Counted from the first letter of the stretch, positions 9,483-20,279 are shown. The stretch is 64,000 nucleotides of DNA from Gillisia sp. Hel_I_86 (GCF_007827275.1 NZ_VISE01000001.1:3348001-3412000); one strand, 5' to 3'. Notes: generated by a model not told the origin, from the letters alone. Program-made: numbers and translations.

Positions 9483-10122
9483 GTATATACGTTTTTTAGC
9501 CTATAGTTGTTTCGTCACCCTGTCCCGAAAGCTTTCGGGATTATTTCAGGGTCTCAAGCTACTCTATTGATTCTTAGTGTAGTTGGATTCTGAAACAAGT
9601 TCAGAATGACGTAATTTTATTATTTTATTACGGATACATATTAAAACCATTTGTATATACGTTTTTTATCCTATAGTTGTTTCGTCACCCTGTCCCGAAA
9701 GCTTTCGGGATTATTTCAGGGTCTTAAGCTACTCTATTGATTCTTAGTGTAATTGGATTCTGAAACAAGTTCAGAATGACGTAATTTTATTATTTTATTA
9801 CGGATATATATTAAAACCATTCGTATATACGTTTTTTATCCTACAGTTGTTTCGTCACCCTGTCCCGAAAGCTTTCGGGATTATTTCAGGGTCTCAAGCT
9901 ACTCTATTGATTCTTAGTGTAGTTGGATTCTGAAACAAGTTCAGAATGACGTAATTTTATTATTTTATTACGGATATATATTAAAACCATTCGTATATCC
10001 GTTTTTTATCCTATAGTTGTTTCGTCACCCTGTCCCGAAAGCTTTCGGGATTATTTCAGGGTCTCAAGCTACTCTATTGATTCTTAGTGTAGTTGGATTC
10101 TGAAACAAGTTCAGAATGACGT
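9483..10122. repeat. Tandem array of a 170-bp unit, four copies
   Basis: Unit starts are at 9483, 9653, 9823 and 9993, each beginning GTATAT(A/C)CG; the period is exactly 170 bp and the last copy is truncated at about 130 bp. The copies differ at only a few positions. Every unit holds the perfect 16-bp palindrome CCCGAAAGCTTTCGGG (first at 9524-9539) and a TTCTGAAACAAG-TTCAGAA inverted repeat, the building blocks of the dispersed repeat seen elsewhere. It fills the gap between the flavin oxidoreductase and mnmA; no ORF is visible. Confidence 0.92.
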
Positions 10123-10245
10123 TATATAACACTTTATGATACTTTACAGATATACATTTGACTTTATTTAAAAGCCACGAATATAATAATTTTACATTCG
10201 TGCATTCGTGGCAATCCCTGTAAAAGGATTGTATTTCTTGTTAAT

Positions 10246-11433
10246 TTAAGAAATCACTCCAGAGCCTACTAACTCATCTTCCAGATACCAAGCAACGAAT
10301 TGTCCTTCGGTAATAGCAGATTGTGCTTTTTCGAAAACCACATAAAGGCCATTTTCGGTTTGATGCAAAGTAGCTTCCTGTAATTCTTGCCTATATCTAA
10401 TTCTTCCCTGTACTTTTAATTCGGTATCTGGCGCAATTGCCAGATCTTTACGCACCCAATGAACTTCCTTGTTCGATACAAAAAGGGCTTTTCTAAACAA
10501 TCCTGGATGTTCTTTTCCTTGACCGGTATAGATGATGTTCTCATCTACATCTGTATCTATCACAAATAAAGGTTCCGGGGTTCCACCAACTGCCAGGCCT
10601 TTTCTTTGTCCTTTAGTGAAATAGTGTGCACCCTGATGCTTTCCAACAACTTTTCCGTCTGTTAATTCATATTGGAATTTCCTTGAAAGTTGTTCCAATT
10701 CTTCAGTTTTAGAGCTGAAGTTATCTGGTAGCTCTTGATATTGTTCTCTCTGGGAATCTATTTCCACAATTACGCCTTCTTTTGCTTTCAGTTTCTGCTG
10801 AAGAAATTCTGGCAATCTCACCTTTCCAATAAAACAAAGTCCCTGAGAGTCTTTTTTATCGGCAGTGATCAAATCTTGTTCCGCGGCAATTTTACGAACT
10901 TCGGGCTTTAAAAGTTCCCCGATTGGGAACAAGGTTTTAGAAAGCTGTTCCTGGGTAAGCTGACACAAAAAATAAGACTGGTCTTTATTATCATCTTTTC
11001 CTGCCAAAAGCTGGTAGATGGTTTCCCCGTCTTTCTCAATAATCCCTTTTCTACAGTAATGTCCTGTTGCTACATAATCGGCTCCCAAAGAAAGCGCGAT
11101 CTTCATGAAGACATCAAATTTTATTTCCCTATTACAAAGCACATCGGGGTTGGGGGTTCTACCCAGTTCATATTCCCGAAACATATAATCTACAATCCGT
11201 TCCTTATATTCCTCGCTTAGATCCACCGTTTGAAATGGAATTCCCAGTTTTTCAGCAACCATCATGGCATCGTTGCTATCGTCCAACCATGGGCATTCAT
11301 CAGAAATTGTTACGGTGTCATCGTGCCAATTCTTCATAAACAAACCAATCACTTCATACCCCTCTTGCTGCAACAAATATGCGGTCACACTGGAATCTAC
11401 ACCCCCTGATAAGCCTACAACTACTTTTTTCAT
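10246..11433 (-). CDS. mnmA: tRNA-specific 2-thiouridylase MnmA
   Basis: The 395-residue enzyme thiolates U34 of tRNA-Lys, -Glu and -Gln. It has the PP-loop G-L-S-G-G-V-D-S-S at residues 7-15, the first catalytic cysteine in [10 protein letters not shown], and the second in G-L-C-F-I-G-K-V. At 395 residues it is longer than the usual 360 or so, the excess being a charged insertion of about 40 residues after the second cysteine. Start ATG 11433 lies 68 bases after a -7 box. Confidence 0.95.
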   Translation of the reverse strand: MKKVVVGLSGGVDSSVTAYLLQQEGYEVIGLFMKNWHDDTVTISDECPWLDDSNDAMMVAEKLGIPFQTVDLSEEYKERIVDYMFREYELGRTPNPDVLCNREIKFDVFMKIALSLGADYVATGHYCRKGIIEKDGETIYQLLAGKDDNKDQSYFLCQLTQEQLSKTLFPIGELLKPEVRKIAAEQDLITADKKDSQGLCFIGKVRLPEFLQQKLKAKEGVIVEIDSQREQYQELPDNFSSKTEELEQLSRKFQYELTDGKVVGKHQGAHYFTKGQRKGLAVGGTPEPLFVIDTDVDENIIYTGQGKEHPGLFRKALFVSNKEVHWVRKDLAIAPDTELKVQGRIRYRQELQEATLHQTENGLYVVFEKAQSAITEGQFVAWYLEDELVGSGVIS

Positions 11434-11501
11434 ATTATAACATCAATCACTTCGGTAAGTCCGAGATTTATTAAGTCCTAGAATTGTCGAATTACCGGAG
11501 G

Positions 11502-11509
11502 CAAAATTA
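11502..11509 (-). promoter_or_regulatory. -7 box of mnmA
   Basis: On the minus strand this reads TAATTTTG, matching TAnnTTTG, with a leader of about 65 bases before the mnmA ATG. Confidence 0.4.
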
Positions 11510-11511
11510 CG

Positions 11512-11540
11512 AAATAAAAAAGGGTAGTAAAAACTACCCT
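11512..11540 (-). terminator. Rho-independent terminator of the lipoprotein gene
   Basis: AGGGTAG / CTACCCT stem with a six-base loop (11521-11540), followed on the minus strand by TTTTTATTT. It lies 25 bases after the stop of the 11566-11991 gene. Confidence 0.8.
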
Positions 11541-11565
11541 CTCTTGATTTTATCTATTGAAAAAA

Positions 11566-11991
11566 TTATCTTTTTTCGAAAACAATATTGGTGTTTTGAC
11601 CCAGAAATAAGTCTGGATAGAATGTAAATTTAGTAAAATCTTCATTAAAATCTACTCTTCCAGATTGAGCACCAATTCCTTCGAAAGGAATTACAAAGCG
11701 GTATTTGGATTCACCTACAATACTCCAATCGTCATTTTCAGAAGTATTTACATTGCATTCCCCGCCATCTTCAGCATATAAGGCAGAATCTGCTTTAAAA
11801 TTAGATTTAAAATCGATAAATGATTGTCTATTGCAATCGTTTTCTTCAATGTTTAATGCTCCAGTATTGTTAATTTCAGCGACAAACCACTTTCCAAGGA
11901 TTTTATCGTCTCCTGCGTTTCGTTCATCGTCATCACTGCTACAAGATGTTAATAATGCTAGGCTAAAAAATAGCAAAAAGATCTTTTTCAT
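11566..11991 (-). CDS. Lipocalin-like surface lipoprotein
   Basis: A 141-residue lipoprotein. The signal peptide ends in the lipobox L-T-S-C, and the acidic S-S-D-D-D-E directly after the cysteine resembles the bacteroidete lipoprotein export signal for surface exposure. The mature part has the pattern of small lipocalin-like domains: an I-L-G-K-W-F-V opening strand, a second I-D-F strand and several later beta strands. Ligand unknown. It has its own terminator and no operon partner. Confidence 0.7.
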   Translation of the reverse strand: MKKIFLLFFSLALLTSCSSDDDERNAGDDKILGKWFVAEINNTGALNIEENDCNRQSFIDFKSNFKADSALYAEDGGECNVNTSENDDWSIVGESKYRFVIPFEGIGAQSGRVDFNEDFTKFTFYPDLFLGQNTNIVFEKR

Positions 11992-12122
11992 ATAAATAGG
12001 TTTTTATTTGGATTGTAAATATAAGGTTTCATTTATAATTGATAAAATTCAAAATCCAAAATTCAAAATTCAAAACTGGACTGATAACTCAAACTCACAA
12101 CCGTCAACTAACAACTGAAAAA

Positions 12123-13979
12123 CTATTTCTTCGCATTTTTCTGTTGTTCTGCCTGCTCCATCATTTCCTGCATTTTTCTGGCAAACTTACCTTGCTTTTT
12201 AGGTTTCTTTTTGTTCTCCTGAATTTTGGCATGGATCTTTTCTTCATCTATAATTACATACTTAATAACCAACATGATCCCGATCGTAATTAAATTAGAT
12301 GTAAAATAGTACAATGAAAGTCCACTGGCATAGTTGTTAAAAAAGAACAACATCATGATAGGTGATAAGTACATGATAAATTTCATGTTCGGCATTCCCG
12401 GTTGCTGGTTGTTCTGCATGGTTTGCCCAGTCGTCATCATCATGTAGATGAAGATAGCGATAGAAGCCAATATAGGGAACAAACTTACGTGGTCCCCATA
12501 AAATGGAATGGTAAACGGCAATTCTGCAATGGTATCGTAACTAGATAGGTCATCTGCCCATAGGAATCCCTTTTGTCTTAATTGAAAAGCGCTCGGGAAG
12601 AACTGAAAGAGGGCATAGAAGACGGGAATCTGCATTAAGGCCGGCAAACATCCGCTTAAAGGACTCGCTCCTGCCTTACTTTGCAGTTTCATGGTTTCCT
12701 GCTGCTTTTTCATGGCATTGTCCTTATATTTCTCATTGATCTCGTTCATTTCCGGGCGTAAAATTTTCATTTTAGCCTGAGACAGGTAAGATTTATAAGT
12801 CACTGGGGAAAGCACAATTCTTACCACAATGGTCATCACAATAATGGCAAGCCCGTAACTAGGTAGTACCCCAGATAAAAAGGCGAAAAATGGAATAAAT
12901 ACATATTTATTGATCCATCCAAAAATACCCCACCCCAAGGGTACAACTTCATCTAAGTTTCTATCGTAATCGTTTAGAATTTTATAATCTGTTGGCCCGT
13001 AGTACCAATTCATATTATAATTAAGCTCTCCGCCTTTTAATTCCAGGGGAAGGCTAGTAGCAAATTCTTTGGTATATATGGTATCTATTTCTTCATCTTC
13101 TACCAAGTTCTTAGAAACAAATTTTCCTTTGGCAAAAGGGGTGTCCGTTAACAAAATGGATGAAAAGAAGTGTTGTTTAAAGGCAATCCAGGTTACATCG
13201 TCTGCTTCATCATCTTTCATTTCCCCTTGACCTAAATAATCATCCTCACCATCTTCATATTCCCAAGCCAACTCGGTATATCTATTTTCATAAGAGATAC
13301 TTTTTGAATGGCGATATCCTTTTAAGTTCCAGTTAAGGTTTACATCATTGGAGCTATTTATAACGTCCCTTAAACCTTGGGAACGAATGCTGAAATCCAA
13401 CATATATTCTCCCGGTTTCATCACATACACATATTCCAGATATTCGGATTCTGAAACCTTAAGTTTCATGGAAAGCACCTGATTGTTTCCGCTTTCTGTA
13501 AGGGAAGGCTCAAAATACATGTCTTTTGTATTGATCACTCGTCCATCCGAAGTTGTGAAACTTAAGTTTAAAGAGGCATTTCCATCTTTAATTAGGTAAA
13601 CCGGTATAGAATCGTAGGTTTTAAACTTGGTAATTCTCGCTTCAGAAATATAACCCCCTTTATTGTCTATGCTTAGATCTAATATATCGTTGGAAAGCTT
13701 AGTAGTCTTATTGGTAGCTGAAGGCAAGGTAGCCGAATAACCAAAAGTACCCAATGACTCCTGCACTCTGGCTCGTGCCATAGAATCCATCTCATGGCTA
13801 GCAACTTCTTTTTGCGGAGTAGTAGCTTCTTGAGGTACAGTCTCAACCTGCTCTATGGTATCCTTTTTATCTTCAGTGTCGCTATTTTCAAAGGAATTGT
13901 TGTACAACATCCAAATTAAAAGACCACCAATAAGGAAAAACCCAATTAAGGATTGTACGTCAAATTTTTTTTCTTCCAT
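12123..13979 (-). CDS. yidC: Membrane protein insertase YidC
   Basis: The 618-residue protein inserts inner-membrane proteins with or without SecYEG. The N-terminal transmembrane anchor (about residues 8-26) is followed by a large periplasmic beta-sandwich domain to about residue 350, then the conserved five-helix core with the cytoplasmic hairpin between the second and third segments (M-K-I-L-R-P-E-M). The tail is lysine-rich and could contact ribosomes. It lies 68 bases downstream of pyrG, probably in one operon. Confidence 0.95.
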   Translation of the reverse strand: MEEKKFDVQSLIGFFLIGGLLIWMLYNNSFENSDTEDKKDTIEQVETVPQEATTPQKEVASHEMDSMARARVQESLGTFGYSATLPSATNKTTKLSNDILDLSIDNKGGYISEARITKFKTYDSIPVYLIKDGNASLNLSFTTSDGRVINTKDMYFEPSLTESGNNQVLSMKLKVSESEYLEYVYVMKPGEYMLDFSIRSQGLRDVINSSNDVNLNWNLKGYRHSKSISYENRYTELAWEYEDGEDDYLGQGEMKDDEADDVTWIAFKQHFFSSILLTDTPFAKGKFVSKNLVEDEEIDTIYTKEFATSLPLELKGGELNYNMNWYYGPTDYKILNDYDRNLDEVVPLGWGIFGWINKYVFIPFFAFLSGVLPSYGLAIIVMTIVVRIVLSPVTYKSYLSQAKMKILRPEMNEINEKYKDNAMKKQQETMKLQSKAGASPLSGCLPALMQIPVFYALFQFFPSAFQLRQKGFLWADDLSSYDTIAELPFTIPFYGDHVSLFPILASIAIFIYMMMTTGQTMQNNQQPGMPNMKFIMYLSPIMMLFFFNNYASGLSLYYFTSNLITIGIMLVIKYVIIDEEKIHAKIQENKKKPKKQGKFARKMQEMMEQAEQQKNAKK

Positions 13980-14047
13980 GTTAAATTATAAAGTAAACCA
14001 AGCGTTCTCTATCACTTAGAGTTATTGATAGTCAAAAAAATGACCGT

Positions 14048-15715
<1,668 letters not shown>

Positions 15716-15815
15716 TTATTCAGGGCGCTAAATTACAAAGAAGAATAGAAAAAAGCATTCAATTTTAAACCTAATATTTGAGACCGGAAAACCTTAGGTA
15801 AACACCTGAAATGGA

Positions 15816-16052
15816 CTAGTTATTAGGGTATCTCAATCTAATATTGCGAAGAATGCTTTCCATCCCGTTCACCTTTAATTCGGTTACTTGTTGTAGTTGA
15901 TCTCCCAACGTTCCTTCTGGAAAACCTTTTTGGCGGTACCAAATAAGGTAATATTCTGGGATCTCCGAAAGGAACAGGCCTTTGTATTTTCCAAAATACA
16001 TTTTCGCATAGGCTAGTTCTATAAGTGCTTTTTTATCGGGTTTTATCTCCAT
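15816..16052 (-). CDS. DUF3820 family small protein
   Basis: A 78-residue protein with the family pattern M-x-F-G-K-Y-K-G near residue 20, followed by E-I-P-x-x-Y-L-x-W. No biochemical role is established. Related domains resemble a quorum-sensing-regulator-like or nuclease-associated fold, but nothing here supports a specific function. It lies 26 bases after the response regulator on the same strand. Confidence 0.75.
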   Translation of the reverse strand: MEIKPDKKALIELAYAKMYFGKYKGLFLSEIPEYYLIWYRQKGFPEGTLGDQLQQVTELKVNGMESILRNIRLRYPNN

Positions 16053-16078
16053 GTTCCAAATGTAAGTAGAAAGATCAC

Positions 16079-16450
16079 TTACTTACAATGCTTCACACAT
16101 AATTCGGAAACCTTATTTTGATTGAGCGGTTTAATAATATAATCTTTTACAAAATTATATTGAGAAGCTTTATCTCGATCTAGATCGCTGGTGCTAGAGG
16201 TAAGAATTATAATTGTGGGAGTGTGATTATTTTCTACCAGTTTATCTAAAAACTCCCACCCACTCATCTCGGGCATGTTGAGATCAAGAATAATAATGTT
16301 TTTTTGTTCTTTTTGTTGTAGAATCAGTTCCAAGGCTTCTACCGGATTAGTGAAATCTTTTACAGGAATTTGAACATCTTCAATTTCCAATAATTTTCGA
16401 GTAATGAAATTTGTGATGGATTGATCGTCCACGAGTATAATTGAATTCAT
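16079..16450 (-). CDS. Single-domain response regulator (receiver only)
   Basis: The 123-residue CheY-like receiver has acidic residues D8-D9, phospho-acceptor D56 in I-L-D-L-N-M-P, a conserved T/S in L-T-S-S and the lysine in I-I-K-P-L. No output domain is present. Its ATG overlaps the TGA of the upstream kinase-like gene (ATGA at 16447-16450), so the two are translationally coupled and presumably partners. Confidence 0.92.
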   Translation of the reverse strand: MNSIILVDDQSITNFITRKLLEIEDVQIPVKDFTNPVEALELILQQKEQKNIIILDLNMPEMSGWEFLDKLVENNHTPTIIILTSSTSDLDRDKASQYNFVKDYIIKPLNQNKVSELCVKHCK

Positions 16451-17316
16451 TCGTTTTCAATTTTCAAGATTTTCAATTCTTGGGTTGCCATTTTTATTGC
16501 CGCTTGAAGTTCTCTATCCATTTCTTCTGCTGAAGTTTCAATTTTTGGAATTAAGTCTTGTCTAATTTCTTCATTTGTGAAATGAGGAAAAAGCCCAATT
16601 AATCCTTGAATTCTGGATAAAGGCTCCCTGATATTATGTGCGTTTAATACTGAAATATGCAATAATTTCTTATTTTTCTCGACAATTTCACTTGTTCTTT
16701 GCTCAATAATTTGTTTTTGATTATTGACAATATTCTGGATCTCACTATTTTTTGATCTTATAGTTTCCAGTGCCTCAAGAAGCGATTTATTCTTTGCATA
16801 TAGCATTTTAGCCAAATAAATCTCATGGAATTTAGCTTCAAAACAATCCACCGCAAGTTTTAAGATTTCAAGATCGGCAACAGTAAAGGCCTTGTTTTTA
16901 TCAGAAATTAAGGTGACAGTAACCTTTCTTCCGTTATTATTAAACAGCCAAGCCCACATTTCAGGTTTTTCTAGCAAGGAAGTGTCCATATTCCTTTTCA
17001 ACCATTCCATTGGGACATTATTGGTATATATTGGGATCTCTTTTTCCAATAAGTCCTTTTCATGACCCAACATTTCAGATTTTTCTTCAAAATCATAATC
17101 TACCCCACTTTTTGTTATAGAGAAAAACAGATATTTATCCCCCTGTTCTATGGAAAGACGAATTATGTGATAATTTAAAAGATATTTTAAATGAGTTTTC
17201 GATACTTCACCAACTTCTTTTAGAGTCTGGCATCTACTTATTTTGTTAGCAAACTTCGAGTAAGCCTCATAAGTGATCCTATAAAGCTGGGCGGAATTTT
17301 TAGAAACATCTTGCAT
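16447..17316 (-). CDS. Kinase-like protein with DHp-type helix but no ATPase domain
   Basis: A 289-residue cytoplasmic protein. The first 160 residues or so resemble a GAF-like sensory region, followed by a coiled coil (about 165-215) and a helix that aligns by eye with the phospho-accepting helix of flavobacterial kinases: H227 in N-A-H-N-I-R-E-P-L-S-R-I-Q-G-L. Only 62 residues follow H227, and no N, G1 or G2 box of a catalytic ATPase domain is present. It could be a phosphotransfer or phosphatase partner of the coupled receiver. Truncation of an ancestral kinase is the alternative. Confidence 0.65.
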   Translation of the reverse strand: MQDVSKNSAQLYRITYEAYSKFANKISRCQTLKEVGEVSKTHLKYLLNYHIIRLSIEQGDKYLFFSITKSGVDYDFEEKSEMLGHEKDLLEKEIPIYTNNVPMEWLKRNMDTSLLEKPEMWAWLFNNNGRKVTVTLISDKNKAFTVADLEILKLAVDCFEAKFHEIYLAKMLYAKNKSLLEALETIRSKNSEIQNIVNNQKQIIEQRTSEIVEKNKKLLHISVLNAHNIREPLSRIQGLIGLFPHFTNEEIRQDLIPKIETSAEEMDRELQAAIKMATQELKILKIENE

Positions 17317-17330
17317 GAATATAGAAGTTG

Positions 17331-17906
17331 TTATTCCAAAGTTTCCAATAACTCATTATCAATTTTAATCCCGGAGACATCTGCTATGGTGTTTAGCATA
17401 TTAACCAGATCTGCCTGTGCCATTAATTCCTGAATCTCTTTTTTATTGAAACCAGCATTTTCCAATTCTTCAAAATCTGAATCTCCTATGTTCTTGTGAT
17501 CCAAGGCCGCTTTGGTAATTACATTTACGGCAGTTCTGTAGCTAACTGGCATACTTGGAGAATCTAAATTTTCTGTAGCTTTAAAACCTTCAGCTTCACT
17601 TATCATGCTACTCATACTATCGGCAAAAATCCCGTGGGCGTGGGAACAATAATTACAACCTCTCTCCTTGGATACGTTATATATAATCAACTGTTTTAAC
17701 ACGTTAGGAACTTCACCTTCCATAAGGGTGGATTTTAGCTTGTTCCAATTTCCATTCAACAAAGTAGCATTGTCGCCTTGGCATTTAAACCAATTTAGCA
17801 CAAAAGGGAGTTGTAAGGTTTTCTTAGTATCGTCGTAAATAGCCTGTACTTCTGGTGAAGCATCATCGTAAGAAACCATTGGGTAACGAGAGGTAGTGTT
17901 GTTCAT
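17331..17906 (-). CDS. Carboxymuconolactone decarboxylase/AhpD-family protein
   Basis: A 191-residue protein with the AhpD-like redox motif G-C-N-Y-C-S-H-A-H-G near residue 82, where the CxxC cysteines and following histidine form a peroxidatic or reductive centre. Family members are alkylhydroperoxidase-like. The start ATG at 17906 gives the usual short N-terminal extension. It is followed after 14 bases by the kinase-like gene. A second, divergent family member lies at 19663-20226. Confidence 0.8.
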   Translation of the reverse strand: MNNTTSRYPMVSYDDASPEVQAIYDDTKKTLQLPFVLNWFKCQGDNATLLNGNWNKLKSTLMEGEVPNVLKQLIIYNVSKERGCNYCSHAHGIFADSMSSMISEAEGFKATENLDSPSMPVSYRTAVNVITKAALDHKNIGDSDFEELENAGFNKKEIQELMAQADLVNMLNTIADVSGIKIDNELLETLE

Positions 17907-18467
17907 TTTTAATTTGAGATTTTGGGGTTAATACATTAGCGGGAAGGAATATACAATATTATAAAATTAGGCTCCATTTTATTTTTATAACTTTTAGTTA
18001 AATTCAAATTTTTTGGTAAAGTGAATGATCGATATAAGAATACGATTGCAAAATTGTTCCATATTAAAAGCCACTAAATTTGCCACTATATTTAATGTGT
18101 AAAATAAAATTTTCCATTACGCATGCGCCTAGAAATTGCAGTTAGAAATGAACTTTATTGAAAGAGGTGGCAGGGCATCCCAAAATTGGTTCCCAGAAAA
18201 TTAAGCATATCGAAATTCTAAAAAGAAAAAGTAGATTGTTTTGGAAATAACTAATATCTATGCTTATCAGGTAAATGACCTAATAAGTACATTAGAATGA
18301 AAATTGTCACGACGAGCGCAGTTGGGACTTTTTGTTTGACCTTTCGACTGCGCTCAAGGGGACAAAAACCTACTTTAAGTGTTTAACAGGACAATCATTT
18401 AATATCTAATTCATTTTCACTTTTGAATTTTTTTAGTAAGAAATAAAAGTTAAATGTTTTTTTATAA
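17907..18467. other. Long intergenic region
   Basis: About 560 bases separate the divergent AhpD-like and TetR genes. Apart from the dispersed repeat at 18308-18365 and the TetR operator at the right end, nothing was recognised; no ORF with plausible composition is present. Confidence 0.6.
18308..18365. repeat. Dispersed inverted repeat (GAGCGCAGT / ACTGCGCTC)
   Basis: GAGCGCAGT and ACTGCGCTC flank about 30 bases of T-rich sequence and could form a hairpin. The CGACTGCGCT motif also occurs at 30229-30400, so this belongs to the same set of dispersed intergenic elements. Confidence 0.5.
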
Positions 18468-18488
18468 CTAAGCGATTGCCTAGTTTTG
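18468..18488 (+). promoter_or_regulatory. TetR operator overlapping the tetR -7 box
   Basis: The palindrome CTAAGC-GATT-GCCTAG (18468-18483) overlaps TAGTTTTG (18481-18488), an exact TAnnTTTG match. A repressor bound here would cover the -7 element, so the regulator is probably autorepressed. The same palindrome stands before two further genes (19088 and 19611). Confidence 0.75.
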
Positions 18489-18505
18489 CTTTGTAATTAA
18501 GAACA

Positions 18506-19069
18506 ATGGCAAGAACCAAACAATATAAAGAAGAAGATGTTATTCAAAAGGCGATGAAGCTTTTTTGGAGGAATGGCTATGAAGCAACTTCGGTACGTAT
18601 GTTGGAAAAAGAAATGGGAATTAACCAATTTTCTATTTATTCAAGTTTTGGAAGTAAGCATGGGGTTTTTGTTGAAAGCATTAAAGCATATAAGAATGAG
18701 TTAAACAATATTAGAAATTTATTGAAGAATTCCAATAATGGAATTGTAGGGATTAAGCAATTCTTCTATGACTTTTTGGAGTTCACTAAAGAAAATGAAG
18801 TGAGAAAAGGCTGTCTTGTATGTAATACTGTAAGTGAATTGGCGACTAAGGCTGAACCAGAACTTATGATGGAATTGATGAAATTCACGGAGGAGATTAG
18901 ATCCTTATTTATCAATAATTTAAAACAAGATAAAAATAGATCTGAAGAAACAATAGTGAAAGAAGCTAATTTTTTAACTACATCTATGCTAGGGCTTTCA
19001 TTAGGTTCCAGAATTCAAAATGAGACCCAGCTTGAAGATTACATTGAAATGACATTTAATAGGATATAA
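18506..19069 (+). CDS. TetR/AcrR-family transcriptional regulator
   Basis: The 187-residue regulator has the N-terminal helix-turn-helix at about residues 10-55 (A-M-K-L-F-W-R-N-G-Y-E-A-T-S-V, then I-Y-S-S-F-G-S-K), the DNA-binding half of TetR proteins. The C-terminal ligand and dimer domain contains the G-C-L-V-C-N-T segment shared with regulators of the AcuR/NemR-like branch, whose cysteines can sense electrophiles; that sensing role is inference. Three copies of its probable operator lie at 18468, 19088 and 19611, so it likely controls itself and the next genes. Confidence 0.88.
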   Translation: MARTKQYKEEDVIQKAMKLFWRNGYEATSVRMLEKEMGINQFSIYSSFGSKHGVFVESIKAYKNELNNIRNLLKNSNNGIVGIKQFFYDFLEFTKENEVRKGCLVCNTVSELATKAEPELMMELMKFTEEIRSLFINNLKQDKNRSEETIVKEANFLTTSMLGLSLGSRIQNETQLEDYIEMTFNRI

Positions 19070-19087
19070 CTTTTTTTTGCCAATAAA

Positions 19088-19103
19088 CTAAGCGATTGCT
19101 TAG
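19088..19103 (+). promoter_or_regulatory. TetR operator before the small secreted protein gene
   Basis: CTAAGC-GATT-GCTTAG is a perfect 6-bp inverted repeat with a 4-bp spacer, 34 bases before ATG 19138. A TTG within it (19096) opens an in-frame extension, but it lies inside the operator and is unlikely to start translation. Confidence 0.75.
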
Positions 19104-19137
19104 ATATATGATGGCTATAATTTTAAAATTTAATGAT

Positions 19138-19569
19138 ATGAAAACTTTAATTCTAACTTTTACTTTATTAGTAAATTCAGTATTGCTCCATGCCCAGGAC
19201 TATGCGGTAGTTTTGACTTCTAACCCAAGAACAGCGCATAAGGCCGCAAACTACAGTGAACTCACACATTTCACATCAGATGTGATTTTAAATGAGGAGT
19301 TTAAGTATCGGGATTTTTTAAAGAATTCGAAGAAATCCAAGGCTGATTTTAATTTTGACGGAAAAACTTTCACTAAAATGGAGCTCACCAAAACATTAAG
19401 AAAAGCTGCGATTACTGCAAGGGATTATAAGGAATTTCAAAAACTCCTTGAGAATAACCACCCTGAGTTCCTAAGCGTTCTTTCAATTAAAGAAATGCAT
19501 TTGTTGTATGAGAAATTCCGAAAAGGAAGTCTGAATTCATATTTCCAGGACTTAGCAGAAAATTGGTAG
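19138..19569 (+). CDS. Small secreted protein of unknown function
   Basis: A 143-residue protein beginning with a clear signal peptide (M-K-T-L-I-L-T-F-T-L-L, cleavage after L-L-H-A-Q). The mature part is lysine-rich and helical with no recognised domain. ATG 19138 is chosen because it puts the signal peptide at the N-terminus; upstream in-frame TTG 19096 and ATG 19108 would bury it. A copy of the TetR operator lies upstream, so it probably belongs to the TetR regulon. Confidence 0.65.
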   Translation: MKTLILTFTLLVNSVLLHAQDYAVVLTSNPRTAHKAANYSELTHFTSDVILNEEFKYRDFLKNSKKSKADFNFDGKTFTKMELTKTLRKAAITARDYKEFQKLLENNHPEFLSVLSIKEMHLLYEKFRKGSLNSYFQDLAENW

Positions 19570-19610
19570 CATCAGAATAAAAATTTTATAAACTTTTTTT
19601 TCATTCAAAA

Positions 19611-19626
19611 CTAAGCTTTTGCTTAG
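19611..19626 (+). promoter_or_regulatory. TetR operator before the AhpD-like gene
   Basis: CTAAGC-TTTT-GCTTAG is the third copy of the palindrome, 36 bases before ATG 19663. Only the central spacer differs from the other copies. Confidence 0.75.
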
Positions 19627-19662
19627 AAATTATAAACACGTATTAATTAAATATTTAAAACT

Positions 19663-20226
19663 ATGAGTACATTAAAAGTTCACACAATCGAATCTGCACC
19701 AGAAGGTAGCAAGGCATTATTAGAAAACTCCCAAAAAGCATATGGTATGGTGCCAGGATTACATGGGGTTTTAGCTGGCGCTCCGGGCATACTGGAGGCT
19801 TACCAAACTATACATCAACTATTTGTTGACTCCTCTTTTAATAATGAAGAATTAACGGTTGTATGGCAAACTATTAATGTAGAACACGAATGTCATTATT
19901 GTGTACCGGCACATACCGGTATTGCAGCAATGATGAAAGTAGAGGAAAATATCACGGAAGCTTTGCGAAATAGTATGCCTCTGGAAAACCCAAAATTAGA
20001 AGCATTAAGGGATATGACCTTGTCTATTGTGCGCAATAGAGGAAATGTAAACGACAGTGATATCCAAGCATTTTATACAGCTGGATATGGTGAAAGACAA
20101 GTTCTTGAGATCATATTGGGACTATCTCAAAAAACAATCAGTAACTATACAAACCATATTGCTCAAACGCCCATAGATGCGCCATTCCAAAAATTCGCAT
20201 GGAAAAAGGAGAATGCAACTGTCTAA
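19663..20226 (+). CDS. Carboxymuconolactone decarboxylase/AhpD-family protein
   Basis: A 187-residue protein with the redox motif E-C-H-Y-C-V-P-A-H-T near residue 82, where the CxxC and the following histidine are the alkylhydroperoxidase signature. Preceding residues (E-E-L-T-V-V-W-Q-T-I) match the conserved helix of the family. The operator at 19611 places it under the TetR regulator. A hairpin follows at 20251. It is distinct from the divergent relative at 17331-17906. Confidence 0.85.
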   Translation: MSTLKVHTIESAPEGSKALLENSQKAYGMVPGLHGVLAGAPGILEAYQTIHQLFVDSSFNNEELTVVWQTINVEHECHYCVPAHTGIAAMMKVEENITEALRNSMPLENPKLEALRDMTLSIVRNRGNVNDSDIQAFYTAGYGERQVLEIILGLSQKTISNYTNHIAQTPIDAPFQKFAWKKENATV

Positions 20227-20250
20227 TAATTAAAATTGTAATTTACTAAT

Positions 20251-20279
20251 AAGCCTTCTGGAATACTTTCGGGAGGCTT
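20251..20279 (+). terminator. Possible terminator after the AhpD-like gene
   Basis: AAGCCTTCT pairs with GGGAGGCTT (two G-T wobbles) around an 11-base loop. The following T-run is weak, so efficiency is doubtful. Confidence 0.4.

Noticed and set aside
19096-19137. Longer N-terminus of the small secreted protein
   Set aside because: The extension starts inside the TetR operator and would bury the signal peptide.
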